DNA from: Aquirickettsia sp965229725
Lineage (GTDB): Bacteria; Pseudomonadota; Alphaproteobacteria; Rickettsiales; Midichloriaceae
Length of the DNA: 64,000 bases
NCBI GenBank assembly: GCA_965229725.1
Contig: OZ245923.1
Location: 1,228,893-1,292,892, forward strand
Direction: 5' to 3'
The notes under the pieces were generated by a model. The model searched no databases. It worked only from the letters and a program-made list of their open reading frames with translations, and had not been told where the DNA came from. The translations under genes were made by a program, and so were the position numbers. This document shows positions 25,610 through 33,873 of this stretch, piece by piece. The stretch's first letter is position 1, and each line of letters begins with the position of its first letter.

Positions 25610-26443
25610 GTGATTTATACAGCTAGATCACATGCGAAAGTTAATTTATTTTTAAATATAGTTGGTAAAGACCCAAAAGGGTATCACAATCTGCAAAGCT
25701 ACTTTGTGTTGTTAAACTTATCTGATGTGATTACTGTTAATTTATCTGATCACACAACTTCTTGTTCATTTGAAAATGGCGAACAAATAGAGAATAATAT
25801 AGTTGAAAAAGCAATTGAATATATTAATGCTATTAATAATTCTTTAAAATTTGCAAAAATACATATCAAAAAAAATATTCCAATAGCTGCAGGGTTAGGC
25901 GGTGGATCATCTAATGCTGCGATGATACTAAATTTATTGCCAAAATTGTGGAATTTGCCAGAATTGACTTGTAATCAAATAAAAGAAATAGCCTACAGTA
26001 TTGGGGCAGACATTCCTTTTTTCTATTATAATAAAAGCGCATTCATTGAAGGAATAGGAGATAAAATTACTCCAATAAATGTAAATAAAAAGCTATTTAT
26101 TCTTTTAGTGAATCCTGAGTTGAAAGTGATCACAAAAGAGGTTTATTCATGTCCTAGAGATTATTTTTCTCCAGAAATTCTATATAATAAGGAGGTTATC
26201 ATCAATGAAATTTTTCATGGTAAAAATGATTTAGAGAAGCATGTCATACAAAAGCATCCATTAATAGGTGACTTACTGAAGGCAATAAAGCAGCAAAATA
26301 ATTGTTTAGTAAGCAGAATGAGTGGCTCAGGCTCAACCTGTTTCGGTATCTTTGAGCAAGAGGAAGACTTGATCAAAGCAAAGAATGAACTTAGAAAACT
26401 ATTTGCAAATTTTTGGATGCATCATGAGAAAATTTGTATATAG
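25610..26443 (+). CDS. ispE: 4-diphosphocytidyl-2-C-methyl-D-erythritol kinase
   Basis: IspE phosphorylates CDP-methylerythritol in the MEP route to isoprenoids. The 277-residue GHMP kinase has ARSHAKVNLFLNI at the N-terminus, the ATP loop PIAAGLGGGSSNAAMIL and the C-terminal SRMSGSGSTCFGIF. The start is GTG, 6 bp after the rho stop. The organism thus makes at least part of its isoprenoid precursors itself. Confidence 0.95.
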   Translation: MIYTARSHAKVNLFLNIVGKDPKGYHNLQSYFVLLNLSDVITVNLSDHTTSCSFENGEQIENNIVEKAIEYINAINNSLKFAKIHIKKNIPIAAGLGGGSSNAAMILNLLPKLWNLPELTCNQIKEIAYSIGADIPFFYYNKSAFIEGIGDKITPINVNKKLFILLVNPELKVITKEVYSCPRDYFSPEILYNKEVIINEIFHGKNDLEKHVIQKHPLIGDLLKAIKQQNNCLVSRMSGSGSTCFGIFEQEEDLIKAKNELRKLFANFWMHHEKICI

Positions 26444-26831
26444 TGTTTTGCAATAAAATTGAATTCTTACTTCCTTATTCTACTGATCTAGCTCTCATTG
26501 AGTAAAAGTGAGCTCCAGGCTAAGTCTATCCGCAGAAAATTAAATTGCGACGTACTTGCGCTTTTCAGAGATCATAAATTTGAAAAAATTTTAAAACAGA
26601 TGAAGCAAAATATCACCAATTGCATGGCAATATATTTACTTTTTAGGCCACCATGCTTTTAAAGGAAGCGACGAATTGATTGATATAAATGAAATAATAA
26701 AACTGTAATATATTATTAATAATTGTCTCTATAAGAGAAATTTATGGAGAATAATAAATTAACAAAAAACTTGACTCAATAAAAAGTAGTAGTAAGCTTA
26801 ATGCACTAAATTGTTATTGGGAAATACAATC
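26444..26831. other. Intergenic region, no gene recognised
   Basis: This 388-bp AT-rich gap lies between ispE and the next transporter. No ORF with recognisable motifs, tRNA fold or strong hairpin was seen. It probably contains the transporter promoter. Confidence 0.5.
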
Positions 26832-28205
26832 ATGGCTACAAAGCTCACAAGACAGCAGAAGGAGGCGATTGCGCTGCTTTCATTTGGCACACTACTAGAA
26901 TACTTTGACTTGATGCTATATGTGCATCTTTCAGTGCTTCTAAATGACTTATTCTTTCCAAAAACAGACCCAATGATGGCTAAGTTGCTTGCTGCAACAG
27001 CATTTTGCATGACATTTGTGCTCAGACCTGTTGGGGGCTATGTCATTGGAAAAGTTGGGGATGCAATTGGCAGAAAAAGCACTATACTTATCACAACGTT
27101 TATTATGGCAGGAGCCTGTCTGACAATGGCATTGTTTCCAACTTATGCAGAAGTTGGGATGTGGGCGACAGTTGCGATACTTTTATGCAGAATGTTTCAG
27201 GGTTTCTCCACTTTAGGTGAGGCATTAGGAGCGGGCGTTTACTTAGCAGAGACTTTACAGTCACCACATAAGTATATAGCAAGTGGTATAGTAGATACAG
27301 CAGCAAGAGCTGGAGGATTATTTGCCCTAGGTGTGGCATCTCTTGTGCTTAATTCAGGTTTTAGCTGGAGATATGCGTTTTTTGCTGGAGCTATAATTGC
27401 GGTAATTGGCTTCGTTGCCAGAACAAGATTGAGAGAGACTCCTGAGTTTGTTAATTATCAGTTTAGAATGAAGATTATAAACAAGTTAAATCAAAAATAC
27501 GTTCTAAAGGAAAAAATAAATAAAAAAGCTTTAATGGGATTGTTTTTTAACATTATAATAACACCTATTTGTTTTTACTATGCCTACATCTATTTAGGTG
27601 ATTTTATGAAAAGCAATATGGGCATGACATCTGAGGCTGTGGTAAACCATAACTTAAAAATTTCTATATATTCAGTCTTAGGTTCTGCTTTCATAGCATG
27701 TCTATGTGCTAAATTTCATCCCATCAAAATAGTAAAAGCAAGTGTCTTTATAAATGTGCCTGTCTTATTATCCTTGCCTTATTATATAAATGAAATTATC
27801 CCAGTATACGGAGAAATAGCTATATATTTTTTACAATGTGCAATTTATATTCCAGCTTTATCTAATCTTATTAATATAGTTATGTGGTTAAAGTATTTCC
27901 CTGTATCTATGAGATTTACAGCAGTTGCAACCACCTTTGGGACATCAAGCGCTATCGGGTATGCAATTTCATCATATGGGTTAATTCCGCTCACAGAATG
28001 GTTTGGATATTACGGAATTTGGGTGTTGTATGCGCCGGTTACCATTGGCTTTATATGGGCGTTGAATTATCTAATCAAATTAGAAAAAGACAGAGGTGCC
28101 TATGATAACTACCCTGATGAACCAAGAAGCAAGGACACTGCATTATATGATGAAGACTTTCATTATGCACTAGAGAAGGAATATGAAAAATATAGTAACA
28201 AGTGA
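26832..28205 (+). CDS. MFS transporter, ProP-like
   Basis: This 457-residue inner-membrane transporter of the metabolite:H+ symporter branch has LSFGTLLEYFDLMLYVHL at the N-terminus, FVLRPVGGYVIGKVGDAIGRK in the loop between helices 2 and 3, and RMFQGFSTLGEALGAGVYLAET. The cytosolic tail is long and charged. ATG 26832 is preferred; a TTG 21 bp upstream would add 7 residues. It is only distantly similar to the transporter at 22550, so the two are not a recent duplication. The substrate is unknown. Confidence 0.87.
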   Translation: MATKLTRQQKEAIALLSFGTLLEYFDLMLYVHLSVLLNDLFFPKTDPMMAKLLAATAFCMTFVLRPVGGYVIGKVGDAIGRKSTILITTFIMAGACLTMALFPTYAEVGMWATVAILLCRMFQGFSTLGEALGAGVYLAETLQSPHKYIASGIVDTAARAGGLFALGVASLVLNSGFSWRYAFFAGAIIAVIGFVARTRLRETPEFVNYQFRMKIINKLNQKYVLKEKINKKALMGLFFNIIITPICFYYAYIYLGDFMKSNMGMTSEAVVNHNLKISIYSVLGSAFIACLCAKFHPIKIVKASVFINVPVLLSLPYYINEIIPVYGEIAIYFLQCAIYIPALSNLINIVMWLKYFPVSMRFTAVATTFGTSSAIGYAISSYGLIPLTEWFGYYGIWVLYAPVTIGFIWALNYLIKLEKDRGAYDNYPDEPRSKDTALYDEDFHYALEKEYEKYSNK

Positions 28206-28299
28206 GTATATAGTACAGATCTGCTGAGTAAGCTGGAGGCTATTAGCAAAAGAGATGGTGTGAAGCTAAATATAAAGTTGATAGAAAAAGCAATTACCT

Positions 28300-28833
28300 T
28301 TGCAAAAATGGCATAGTATACAGATGAGAAAGACAGGAGATCATCCTTTTTACTTCCACCCCCTAGCAGTTGCTGGAATGGTGGCAGAGCACTATCCCAA
28401 AACTGATACTATCATTGCAGCAATTCTTCATGATGTAGTGGAGGATTCTGAATGTACAGTGGAGATAGTGGAAAAAGAATTTAACCAAAGAATAGCTGAA
28501 ATGGTAGACAGGCTGACAAAAGTGAGATTTGAAGATGGTAAACGCATTACGCTCACACTAAAGCAAACCCTTAAGAAACTTCAGAGTTTAAATGATTATG
28601 AAGCATTATTTATAAAAAAAATGGATAGAATACATAATTTACAAACTATCGAAGGTTTGAGGCCGGGAAAGCAAAGGAAAATGGCACGAGAAACTAATAA
28701 TTTATTTGTTAGATTAGTTAGCATTATTGGAGATAAAATTGGTATACATGATCAATTACATCTTGAAAATGAAATGTTCAAATTAGGACGTGGTATTTTA
28801 ATAAAAAATAAAAAGGATGACTTAAAAAAATAA
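28300..28833 (+). CDS. SpoT/Mesh1-like HD hydrolase, probably 5'-frameshifted
   Basis: The protein has the HD metal and catalytic residues of (p)ppGpp hydrolases: HPLAVAGMVAEH, AAILHDVVEDSE and KKMDRIHNLQT. It lacks synthetase, TGS and ACT domains, so it is a small stand-alone hydrolase like Mesh1. The open frame starts at a TTG, but the family's N-terminal helix is found in another frame directly upstream (KLIEKAITFAKMA, nt 28272-28312). Joining the two would restore AKMAHSIQMRKTG, so about 2 nt appear to have been lost near 28312. It may be decaying or translated from the TTG only. The next gene follows after 10 bp. Confidence 0.72.
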   Translation: MQKWHSIQMRKTGDHPFYFHPLAVAGMVAEHYPKTDTIIAAILHDVVEDSECTVEIVEKEFNQRIAEMVDRLTKVRFEDGKRITLTLKQTLKKLQSLNDYEALFIKKMDRIHNLQTIEGLRPGKQRKMARETNNLFVRLVSIIGDKIGIHDQLHLENEMFKLGRGILIKNKKDDLKK

Positions 28834-28843
28834 GGCACTAAAT

Positions 28844-29515
28844 ATGATATTTAAAACTATACAAGCACTCATTTATACTGCGTTATGTACAATGTCTTTT
28901 TTATCTTTAAATGCTTTAGGTAAAGATTTAGGGATTGTATTGTTGCCTGATTTAAAGTGTAAAAAGATGGCAGAAAGATTAACCAAAACTATTAAAAATA
29001 AACTGCCTCAAAATCATTTATTAGACGCAGTTGAATTAAACTTTCACCCTCACTGCACACTAATTCATTTAGCAAGCCAAAGTGAAGATAATAGAAAAGA
29101 ATTACTTAAGACATTTAATGAGTTTCATAAAAAATACAGGAATACTTGTATACAATTGCCTATAAAAGATATTAAAGCAACAGGTGGCAATAGCACTGAA
29201 GGGTTTAAATGGCTAGATATACTATTTGAAAGTTCAAATAAATTATTAAAATTTCGAAATGAAGCTATATCTAAATTTTCTCCATATCACAAAGGAATAC
29301 TTCAAAGAATGAATGATGATTTTCAAACCTTTACTCTAGAACAAAAGCAAGAAGTAAAAAAATACGGCGTAAATATAACACCTTATGTTCCGCATATTAC
29401 AGCTTGGTATATAAATCTACCAAAAGAAAGAAAGTCTATTGAATTATATGATATAGCTAACTCTTTAAAAAAAGATTTTAAATATAAAAATGCTATGCAG
29501 AATACATTGCCATAG
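28844..29515 (+). CDS. Secreted 2H-phosphoesterase-like protein
   Basis: This 223-residue protein has an N-terminal signal-like helix (IQALIYTALCTMSFLSLNALG). The mature part has two HxT-type motifs about 135 residues apart, HCTLIHL and HITAWYI, as in the 2H phosphoesterase superfamily (LigT, cyclic phosphodiesterases, viral 2',5'-PDEs). The substrate could be 2',3'-cyclic or 2',5'-linked nucleotides. Export to the periplasm or host is inferred from the signal peptide only. It lies 10 bp after the HD gene, so both may act on nucleotide signals. The family assignment rests on the two motifs. Confidence 0.6.
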   Translation: MIFKTIQALIYTALCTMSFLSLNALGKDLGIVLLPDLKCKKMAERLTKTIKNKLPQNHLLDAVELNFHPHCTLIHLASQSEDNRKELLKTFNEFHKKYRNTCIQLPIKDIKATGGNSTEGFKWLDILFESSNKLLKFRNEAISKFSPYHKGILQRMNDDFQTFTLEQKQEVKKYGVNITPYVPHITAWYINLPKERKSIELYDIANSLKKDFKYKNAMQNTLP

Positions 29516-29828
29516 TGGAGCTTGGTCGTAACGGTAATGCATTGAGTATTATAATGCAAAAACCATTATGTAAATAAATAATATTTTTCCTAATGCTTTG
29601 ATAAGCTTGCATCAAAATTTTCGAGGGTATGCCAACAGTAACCCACTGCACAACATTCCTCTTTTATATTACAATTGTAATACCTAAAATATGCATTATC
29701 ATTTTTGACAAAAATATCTTTTACATAAACCTATCTTGAATAACAAGGGATAGTTTGATTGAAAAATTATCGCTGTACTTGCTTCTTTTTGTCTATGCGC
29801 AGTTAGTTCATTCTTTTGAAGACACAGT
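29516..29828. other. Intergenic region, no gene recognised
   Basis: This 313-bp AT-rich gap lies between a plus-strand gene and the convergent DUF2155 gene. No coding motif or clear terminator was found. Confidence 0.45.
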
Positions 29829-30386
29829 CTAAAATGATTGATTTGAGGATTTAGTAATTTGAAGTTCCTTATCTTTCAAGATATTGTTATTTTCACAGTT
29901 GCAGTTGCTTAAATAAATATATTTATCATCAACTTTTGGTAAAGAAACGGATGTGTTTTTTGAAAAAATCCAACCTTCAAAAATCAGTTGATCAGAATTT
30001 TTAATTGTAATAAAAGCAAAATTTAGTGGATTTAAAATATCTTTAGGATCTTTTTTACATTCCGCCAGTGAAATAGTAATTTTCTCGTTGAAGTCATATT
30101 GCGCATTAATTTCTATTGTTGTATATGTGCTTATTCCAGTATTGTAGTCTAAAAATCTAATTTTTGCGGAATCACATTGCTCTGGTTCTTCTTCCACTAT
30201 AGGCTGTTTGACTATATCAATGTCATTATTATTTGATGTATAAATATCTTCCTCAAGAACGCTAAATGGAGATTCTACTTCTTCTTGCTGATCAGCTGCA
30301 TTAGCAGTTGTTATAAAACTCCATAGAAATGCTAAGATTATGTAGGGTGCTAATTTAACTGATTGAATTTTCTGTACCTGAATCAT
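29829..30386 (-). CDS. DUF2155 exported protein
   Basis: The alphaproteobacterial DUF2155 family is recognised by a Cys-containing beta-domain (CDSAKIRFLDYNTG, ISLAECKKDP, FEGWIFSKNTS and a final LSNCNC) after a signal peptide (APYIILAFLWSFITTANA). The function is unknown. In alphaproteobacteria it commonly lies next to mlaD and the NDUFA12 gene, as here. The frame stays open further upstream inside mlaD. I chose ATG 30386 because it gives a normal signal peptide, but ATG 30407 is possible; neither has a clear ribosome-binding site. Confidence 0.78.
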   Translation of the reverse strand: MIQVQKIQSVKLAPYIILAFLWSFITTANAADQQEEVESPFSVLEEDIYTSNNNDIDIVKQPIVEEEPEQCDSAKIRFLDYNTGISTYTTIEINAQYDFNEKITISLAECKKDPKDILNPLNFAFITIKNSDQLIFEGWIFSKNTSVSLPKVDDKYIYLSNCNCENNNILKDKELQITKSSNQSF

Positions 30387-30906
30387 TGAAGATATAGTTT
30401 TGGTCATTTGATTTATTGTTATCTGAAAAAGTACCATCTTCCATCTGAGTGGAACTGTTACCATCTTTTAGACCAAATATAAATTTACTGATCAAGGCTT
30501 CGAGGTTTATTGATGATTGAGTAAATTCTATTGTGTCTCCATCTATTAGCATTTTTTCTTCGGTACCAGGTGTGATTGATATGTATTTATCTCCTAAAAT
30601 ATTTGAACTAACTATTTGAGCAGAGCTGTCTTCAGGTAGTTTAATTTTTTTATCTATGAGAAGTTTTACTTGTGCTGAATAAGTATCGTAGTCTAAAATT
30701 TGCGACACGACTTTTCCTATCATAATTCCACTAATTTTAACTTCACTTCCAACTTTTATACCATCAGCATTATCAAAATTTGCATTTATCACGTATTGAT
30801 TATTTTTATCTAATTTGTGATCAGAAGTTTGGTAAACAAAATAACTAAAAATTAGAGCTACAAAAATGACCAAAAATCCAACTATTATCTCAAAAATATT
30901 TTTCAT
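30355..30906 (-). CDS. mlaD: Phospholipid-transport MCE-domain protein MlaD
   Basis: MlaD is the periplasmic, membrane-anchored substrate-binding ring of the Mla lipid transport system. The 183-residue protein has an N-terminal helix (IIVGFLVIFVALIFSYFVY) followed by the MCE domain (ANFDNADGIKVGSEVKISGIMIGKV and DKYISITPG). Other mla genes are not in the window. Its 3' end overlaps the DUF2155 gene, and it begins 25 bp after the NDUFA12 gene. Confidence 0.92.
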   Translation of the reverse strand: MKNIFEIIVGFLVIFVALIFSYFVYQTSDHKLDKNNQYVINANFDNADGIKVGSEVKISGIMIGKVVSQILDYDTYSAQVKLLIDKKIKLPEDSSAQIVSSNILGDKYISITPGTEEKMLIDGDTIEFTQSSINLEALISKFIFGLKDGNSSTQMEDGTFSDNNKSNDQNYIFNDSGTENSIS

Positions 30907-30931
30907 AAAAACTATACAGTTAATTGATTCA

Positions 30932-31294
30932 TTATTTGGGTGTCCATGTAGTGTAGTCGCCAGTTGACTTTGGCTTTGCCTTGTTTTTTGACAAAAAATG
31001 ACCTGGAGGGAAGTATGAAAGTTTAGAGCCAGTTAAATTCAAATTTCTATGTTTCATCCATTTATGATTTGTTGATTTTTTGCTTAGAGGAACGTCATTA
31101 TCTTGATGATGCAGCCAACTATACCACTCAGCACTAACTTTAGTTGGTTCTGGTATCCCATTATACAACACCCAGCGCATATATCTTCCAAAATATCTTG
31201 ATAATTTTTTTGATTCGTAAAATATGTTACCAAATTCATCTTCACCTACTTTTGTGCCAAAAAGCTTGCTAAAAACTTTATTTACTAACTCCAT
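30932..31294 (-). CDS. NADH:ubiquinone oxidoreductase NDUFA12-family subunit
   Basis: This 120-residue homologue of mitochondrial B17.2/NDUFA12 is an accessory subunit of complex I found in alphaproteobacteria and mitochondria. Signatures are GTKVGEDEFGNIFYE, RYMRWVLYNG, EPTKVSAEWYSWLHH and the C-terminal GDYTTWTPK. It is the first gene of the run with mlaD and DUF2155. A second accessory subunit, NDUFS4, is encoded at 59260. Confidence 0.93.
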   Translation of the reverse strand: MELVNKVFSKLFGTKVGEDEFGNIFYESKKLSRYFGRYMRWVLYNGIPEPTKVSAEWYSWLHHQDNDVPLSKKSTNHKWMKHRNLNLTGSKLSYFPPGHFLSKNKAKPKSTGDYTTWTPK

Positions 31295-31373
31295 TGATTG
31301 CGTTTAACCATAAATATAAGCTAATTGTAAGTGATTTTTTTTTTCTTTCAATAGTAAAGTTTAGAAATGTAAA

Positions 31374-32606
31374 TTAAGCAATTAATTCTTCAATTCTGAT
31401 TAATTCGTTATATTTGCAGACTCTATCAGTTCTTGATATGGAGCCTGTTTTAATAAAGGGGCTTTTTGTTGCAACTGCAATATGTGCAATTGTAGTATCC
31501 TCAGTTTCTCCCGATCTATGAGATAGTATATGAATGAAATTATTTTTTTTGGCAAGTTCAATACTTTGCAATGTTTCTGTTAATGTTCCAATTTGATTCA
31601 TTTTTATTAATATTGAATTAGCTGATTTATCGTTTATGCCTTTTTGTAATTTTACAGGATTAGTTACAAATAGATCATCTCCCACAATATTAATTTTTCC
31701 TCCAAGCTTTTCTGTTAATAATTTCCAGCCCTCTAAGTCTTTTTCAAAAAATGGATCTTCAATTGAAATAATCGGGTGTTTATCGCATAGATTTTCGTAA
31801 AATTTCACTAGCTCGGAGTTTGTAAAGATTGATTTTTCACCGTTGAAATGATATTTCCCATCTTCATAAAGTTCATTAGCAGCCACATCTAAGGCTAATC
31901 CTACTTCTTCTCCAAGCTTGTAACCAGCTAATTCTACAGCTTCAGAAATAATATCTAATGCTTGATCTGTAGTTTTAATATCTGGAGCAAAACCTCCTTC
32001 ATCACCAGTATTTACTCGGAAGGAGTGATTTTTTAATATCTTTTTTAGTGAATGAAAAATTTCACAGGCAATTTTTAAATTTTTACTGATGCTCGTATAT
32101 TTTATTGGAACTATCATAAATTCTTGAATATCCAATTCATTATCAGCATGCGCTCCGCCGTTAATAATGTTTAACATTGGGCTCGGTAGTGAAAAGGATT
32201 GAAAGTCATTTATAACTTGAAATAGCTGTTTATTTTCAAGATTAGCCCTCGCTTTTGCAAACGCCACTGAGATTGATAAAATAGTGTTGGCTCCAAGTTT
32301 GGATTTATTAATTGTCCCATCTAAATCAATCAAAAAGTTATCCAGATCTTCTTGTGAATTAAAATTAATATTTAACAACTTGTTTTTTATCTCATTATTA
32401 ATTTTATCGACAGCTTTTAAGACGCCTTTACCGTTGTAATCAAGGGTTTTGTCTCTTAACTCTATAGCTTCATAGATACCTTTAGAAGCTCCACTTGGAA
32501 CTGCAGCTCTTCCAGTAAAATTATTATTTATGATCACATCTGTTTCAACAGTGGGGTTGCCCCTACTATCAAAAATTTGCCTGGACTTTATGTGGGTTAT
32601 TTTCAC
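31374..32606 (-). CDS. eno: Enolase
   Basis: Enolase converts 2-phosphoglycerate to phosphoenolpyruvate. The protein (about 410 residues) has IKSRQIFDSRGNPTVE at the N-terminus, MLNIINGGAHADN, RVNTGDEGGFAP, the metal ligand regions SIEDPF and IVGDDLFVTN, the catalytic Lys in IKMNQIGTLTE and SHRSGETED. The frame is open further upstream, but that part would run into the tRNA-Cys gene. GTG at 32606 gives the normal N-terminus. With tpiA in the same window it implies part of a triose pathway is kept. Confidence 0.96.
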   Translation of the reverse strand: MKITHIKSRQIFDSRGNPTVETDVIINNNFTGRAAVPSGASKGIYEAIELRDKTLDYNGKGVLKAVDKINNEIKNKLLNINFNSQEDLDNFLIDLDGTINKSKLGANTILSISVAFAKARANLENKQLFQVINDFQSFSLPSPMLNIINGGAHADNELDIQEFMIVPIKYTSISKNLKIACEIFHSLKKILKNHSFRVNTGDEGGFAPDIKTTDQALDIISEAVELAGYKLGEEVGLALDVAANELYEDGKYHFNGEKSIFTNSELVKFYENLCDKHPIISIEDPFFEKDLEGWKLLTEKLGGKINIVGDDLFVTNPVKLQKGINDKSANSILIKMNQIGTLTETLQSIELAKKNNFIHILSHRSGETEDTTIAHIAVATKSPFIKTGSISRTDRVCKYNELIRIEELIA

Positions 32607-32630
32607 TAATCTTCTCAACCATAAGTTATG

Positions 32631-32702
32631 AGGCCGAGGCCAGAATCGAACTGGCGCATAGCGGATTTGCAATCCGCTGCATTACCACTTTGCTACTCGG
32701 CC
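32631..32702 (-). tRNA. tRNA-Cys (anticodon GCA)
   Basis: This 72-nt cloverleaf on the minus strand has acceptor GGCCGAG/CTCGGCC, a D-arm with AGTGGTAATGC, anticodon arm GCGGATTGCAAATCCGC (loop TTGCAAA, anticodon GCA), T-arm CCAGTTCGATTCTGG and discriminator U73, the identity base for tRNA-Cys. CCA is not encoded. It sits 24 bp upstream of the eno start on the same strand. Confidence 0.95.
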
Positions 32703-32758
32703 AGAGCAAAAAATACCCTATTCCAAATACTTACTCTGGTCAAGAATAATCATATTTA

Positions 32759-33787
32759 TTATGCGCAAGTATTTAATTCATGTATGAGTACATCTAATTC
32801 ATTGGCAAGGGAAGGATTATTCAATAAACCATTAGTTACCATTTGATCAATTCCTTCATGGAAAGGCGTGCATTCCTCTTTAGCGTTGCTACAAATTTTT
32901 GCTCCCGCAATAATATTTTCTATTTTAGCATCATCTAAAATTTTATCAAACTGATATACTTCTTCTAATATCCCTTCCTCTTGAGTCACAACTATATTCC
33001 AAAAATTACCTTTTAGAAATCTATTTGCATGAATGTTCACATCTTCCCCAGAAGACACTGTTATATCTAAAAGATTGCTAGGACTGATCTGATTCTGCAT
33101 CATTTCAGTTTTGAAATAATCTACTATATTTAAGTTATGAAAACCTATATTAACCACAAAAAGAGAAGGATCTGTTAGATTTAGGGCTTTTGTAATATGT
33201 GATAAACTTGACCCTAAAGAAGATTTAGATATGAAAGAGTGATCAAAATAGCCTTGATTTTTTAATACATGAGGTGAAAAATGCAGTTTATCTGCTATAC
33301 AGGATTTAATAGCATCTAAAAGTGATGCATTCTTATCATAAGTAGATGAAAAATAGTGTGTTTCTAGTTTTTGTGAATTTTTAGCAGCAAGCAGAAGTAA
33401 TGGAATTTTGCTTTCTCCCATATTTAGTTTAGAACAGCTCATTGGTAAATCGTCAAAACGATCAAGACTGTAAGATTTTATTTTGTCAGGACTCGAAGTC
33501 CATTTTTTATATAAATCTTTTAGCCCGCCAAAAAATCCTTTACTATCAGATTCAAATACATTGCAAAAACTAGTTTTAGCAATTTCGTATGTTTTTTCTG
33601 GTGTATATCCATGTGCAATTAAGGCTGCAGGAAAAGCTGTTGTTGAAGAAGAAGCTATGTGATCAAAATGCTTTATAACCCCATCTCCCGTATTTTTCTT
33701 CAATTTCTCATCAATTACTTGAATTATTTTTGTTGCAATTAAGGCCTGAGTAGCACCTCTTCCATCTACTGATAAAATGTTATACAT
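32759..33787 (-). CDS. Patatin-like phospholipase with altered nucleophile elbow
   Basis: This 342-residue protein has a patatin fold. ILSVDGRGATQ at the N-terminus corresponds to the oxyanion DGGGxRG motif, and HFDHIASSSTTAFPAAL aligns with the GTSTG nucleophile elbow. The catalytic Ser appears to be kept, but both glycines of GxSxG are replaced (S-x-S-x-T pattern). A later YFDHSF aligns with the DG(G/A) motif, keeping the Asp. Patatin-like lipases are known rickettsial virulence factors. Here the activity is uncertain. No signal peptide is seen, as is usual for this group. It lies 86 bp downstream of nadV on the same strand. Confidence 0.72.
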   Translation of the reverse strand: MYNILSVDGRGATQALIATKIIQVIDEKLKKNTGDGVIKHFDHIASSSTTAFPAALIAHGYTPEKTYEIAKTSFCNVFESDSKGFFGGLKDLYKKWTSSPDKIKSYSLDRFDDLPMSCSKLNMGESKIPLLLLAAKNSQKLETHYFSSTYDKNASLLDAIKSCIADKLHFSPHVLKNQGYFDHSFISKSSLGSSLSHITKALNLTDPSLFVVNIGFHNLNIVDYFKTEMMQNQISPSNLLDITVSSGEDVNIHANRFLKGNFWNIVVTQEEGILEEVYQFDKILDDAKIENIIAGAKICSNAKEECTPFHEGIDQMVTNGLLNNPSLANELDVLIHELNTCA

Positions 33788-33873
33788 AATATAAATTTCC
33801 TAAAAATTATCTATTACCAAATATGCTATCATACAATTATTAATTGTATCAAGCTAAAATGGTTATCAAAACA

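Noticed and set aside
32607..32672. N-terminal extension of enolase to 32672
   Set aside because: The extension runs into the tRNA-Cys gene and lacks family similarity; GTG 32606 gives the conserved N-terminus.
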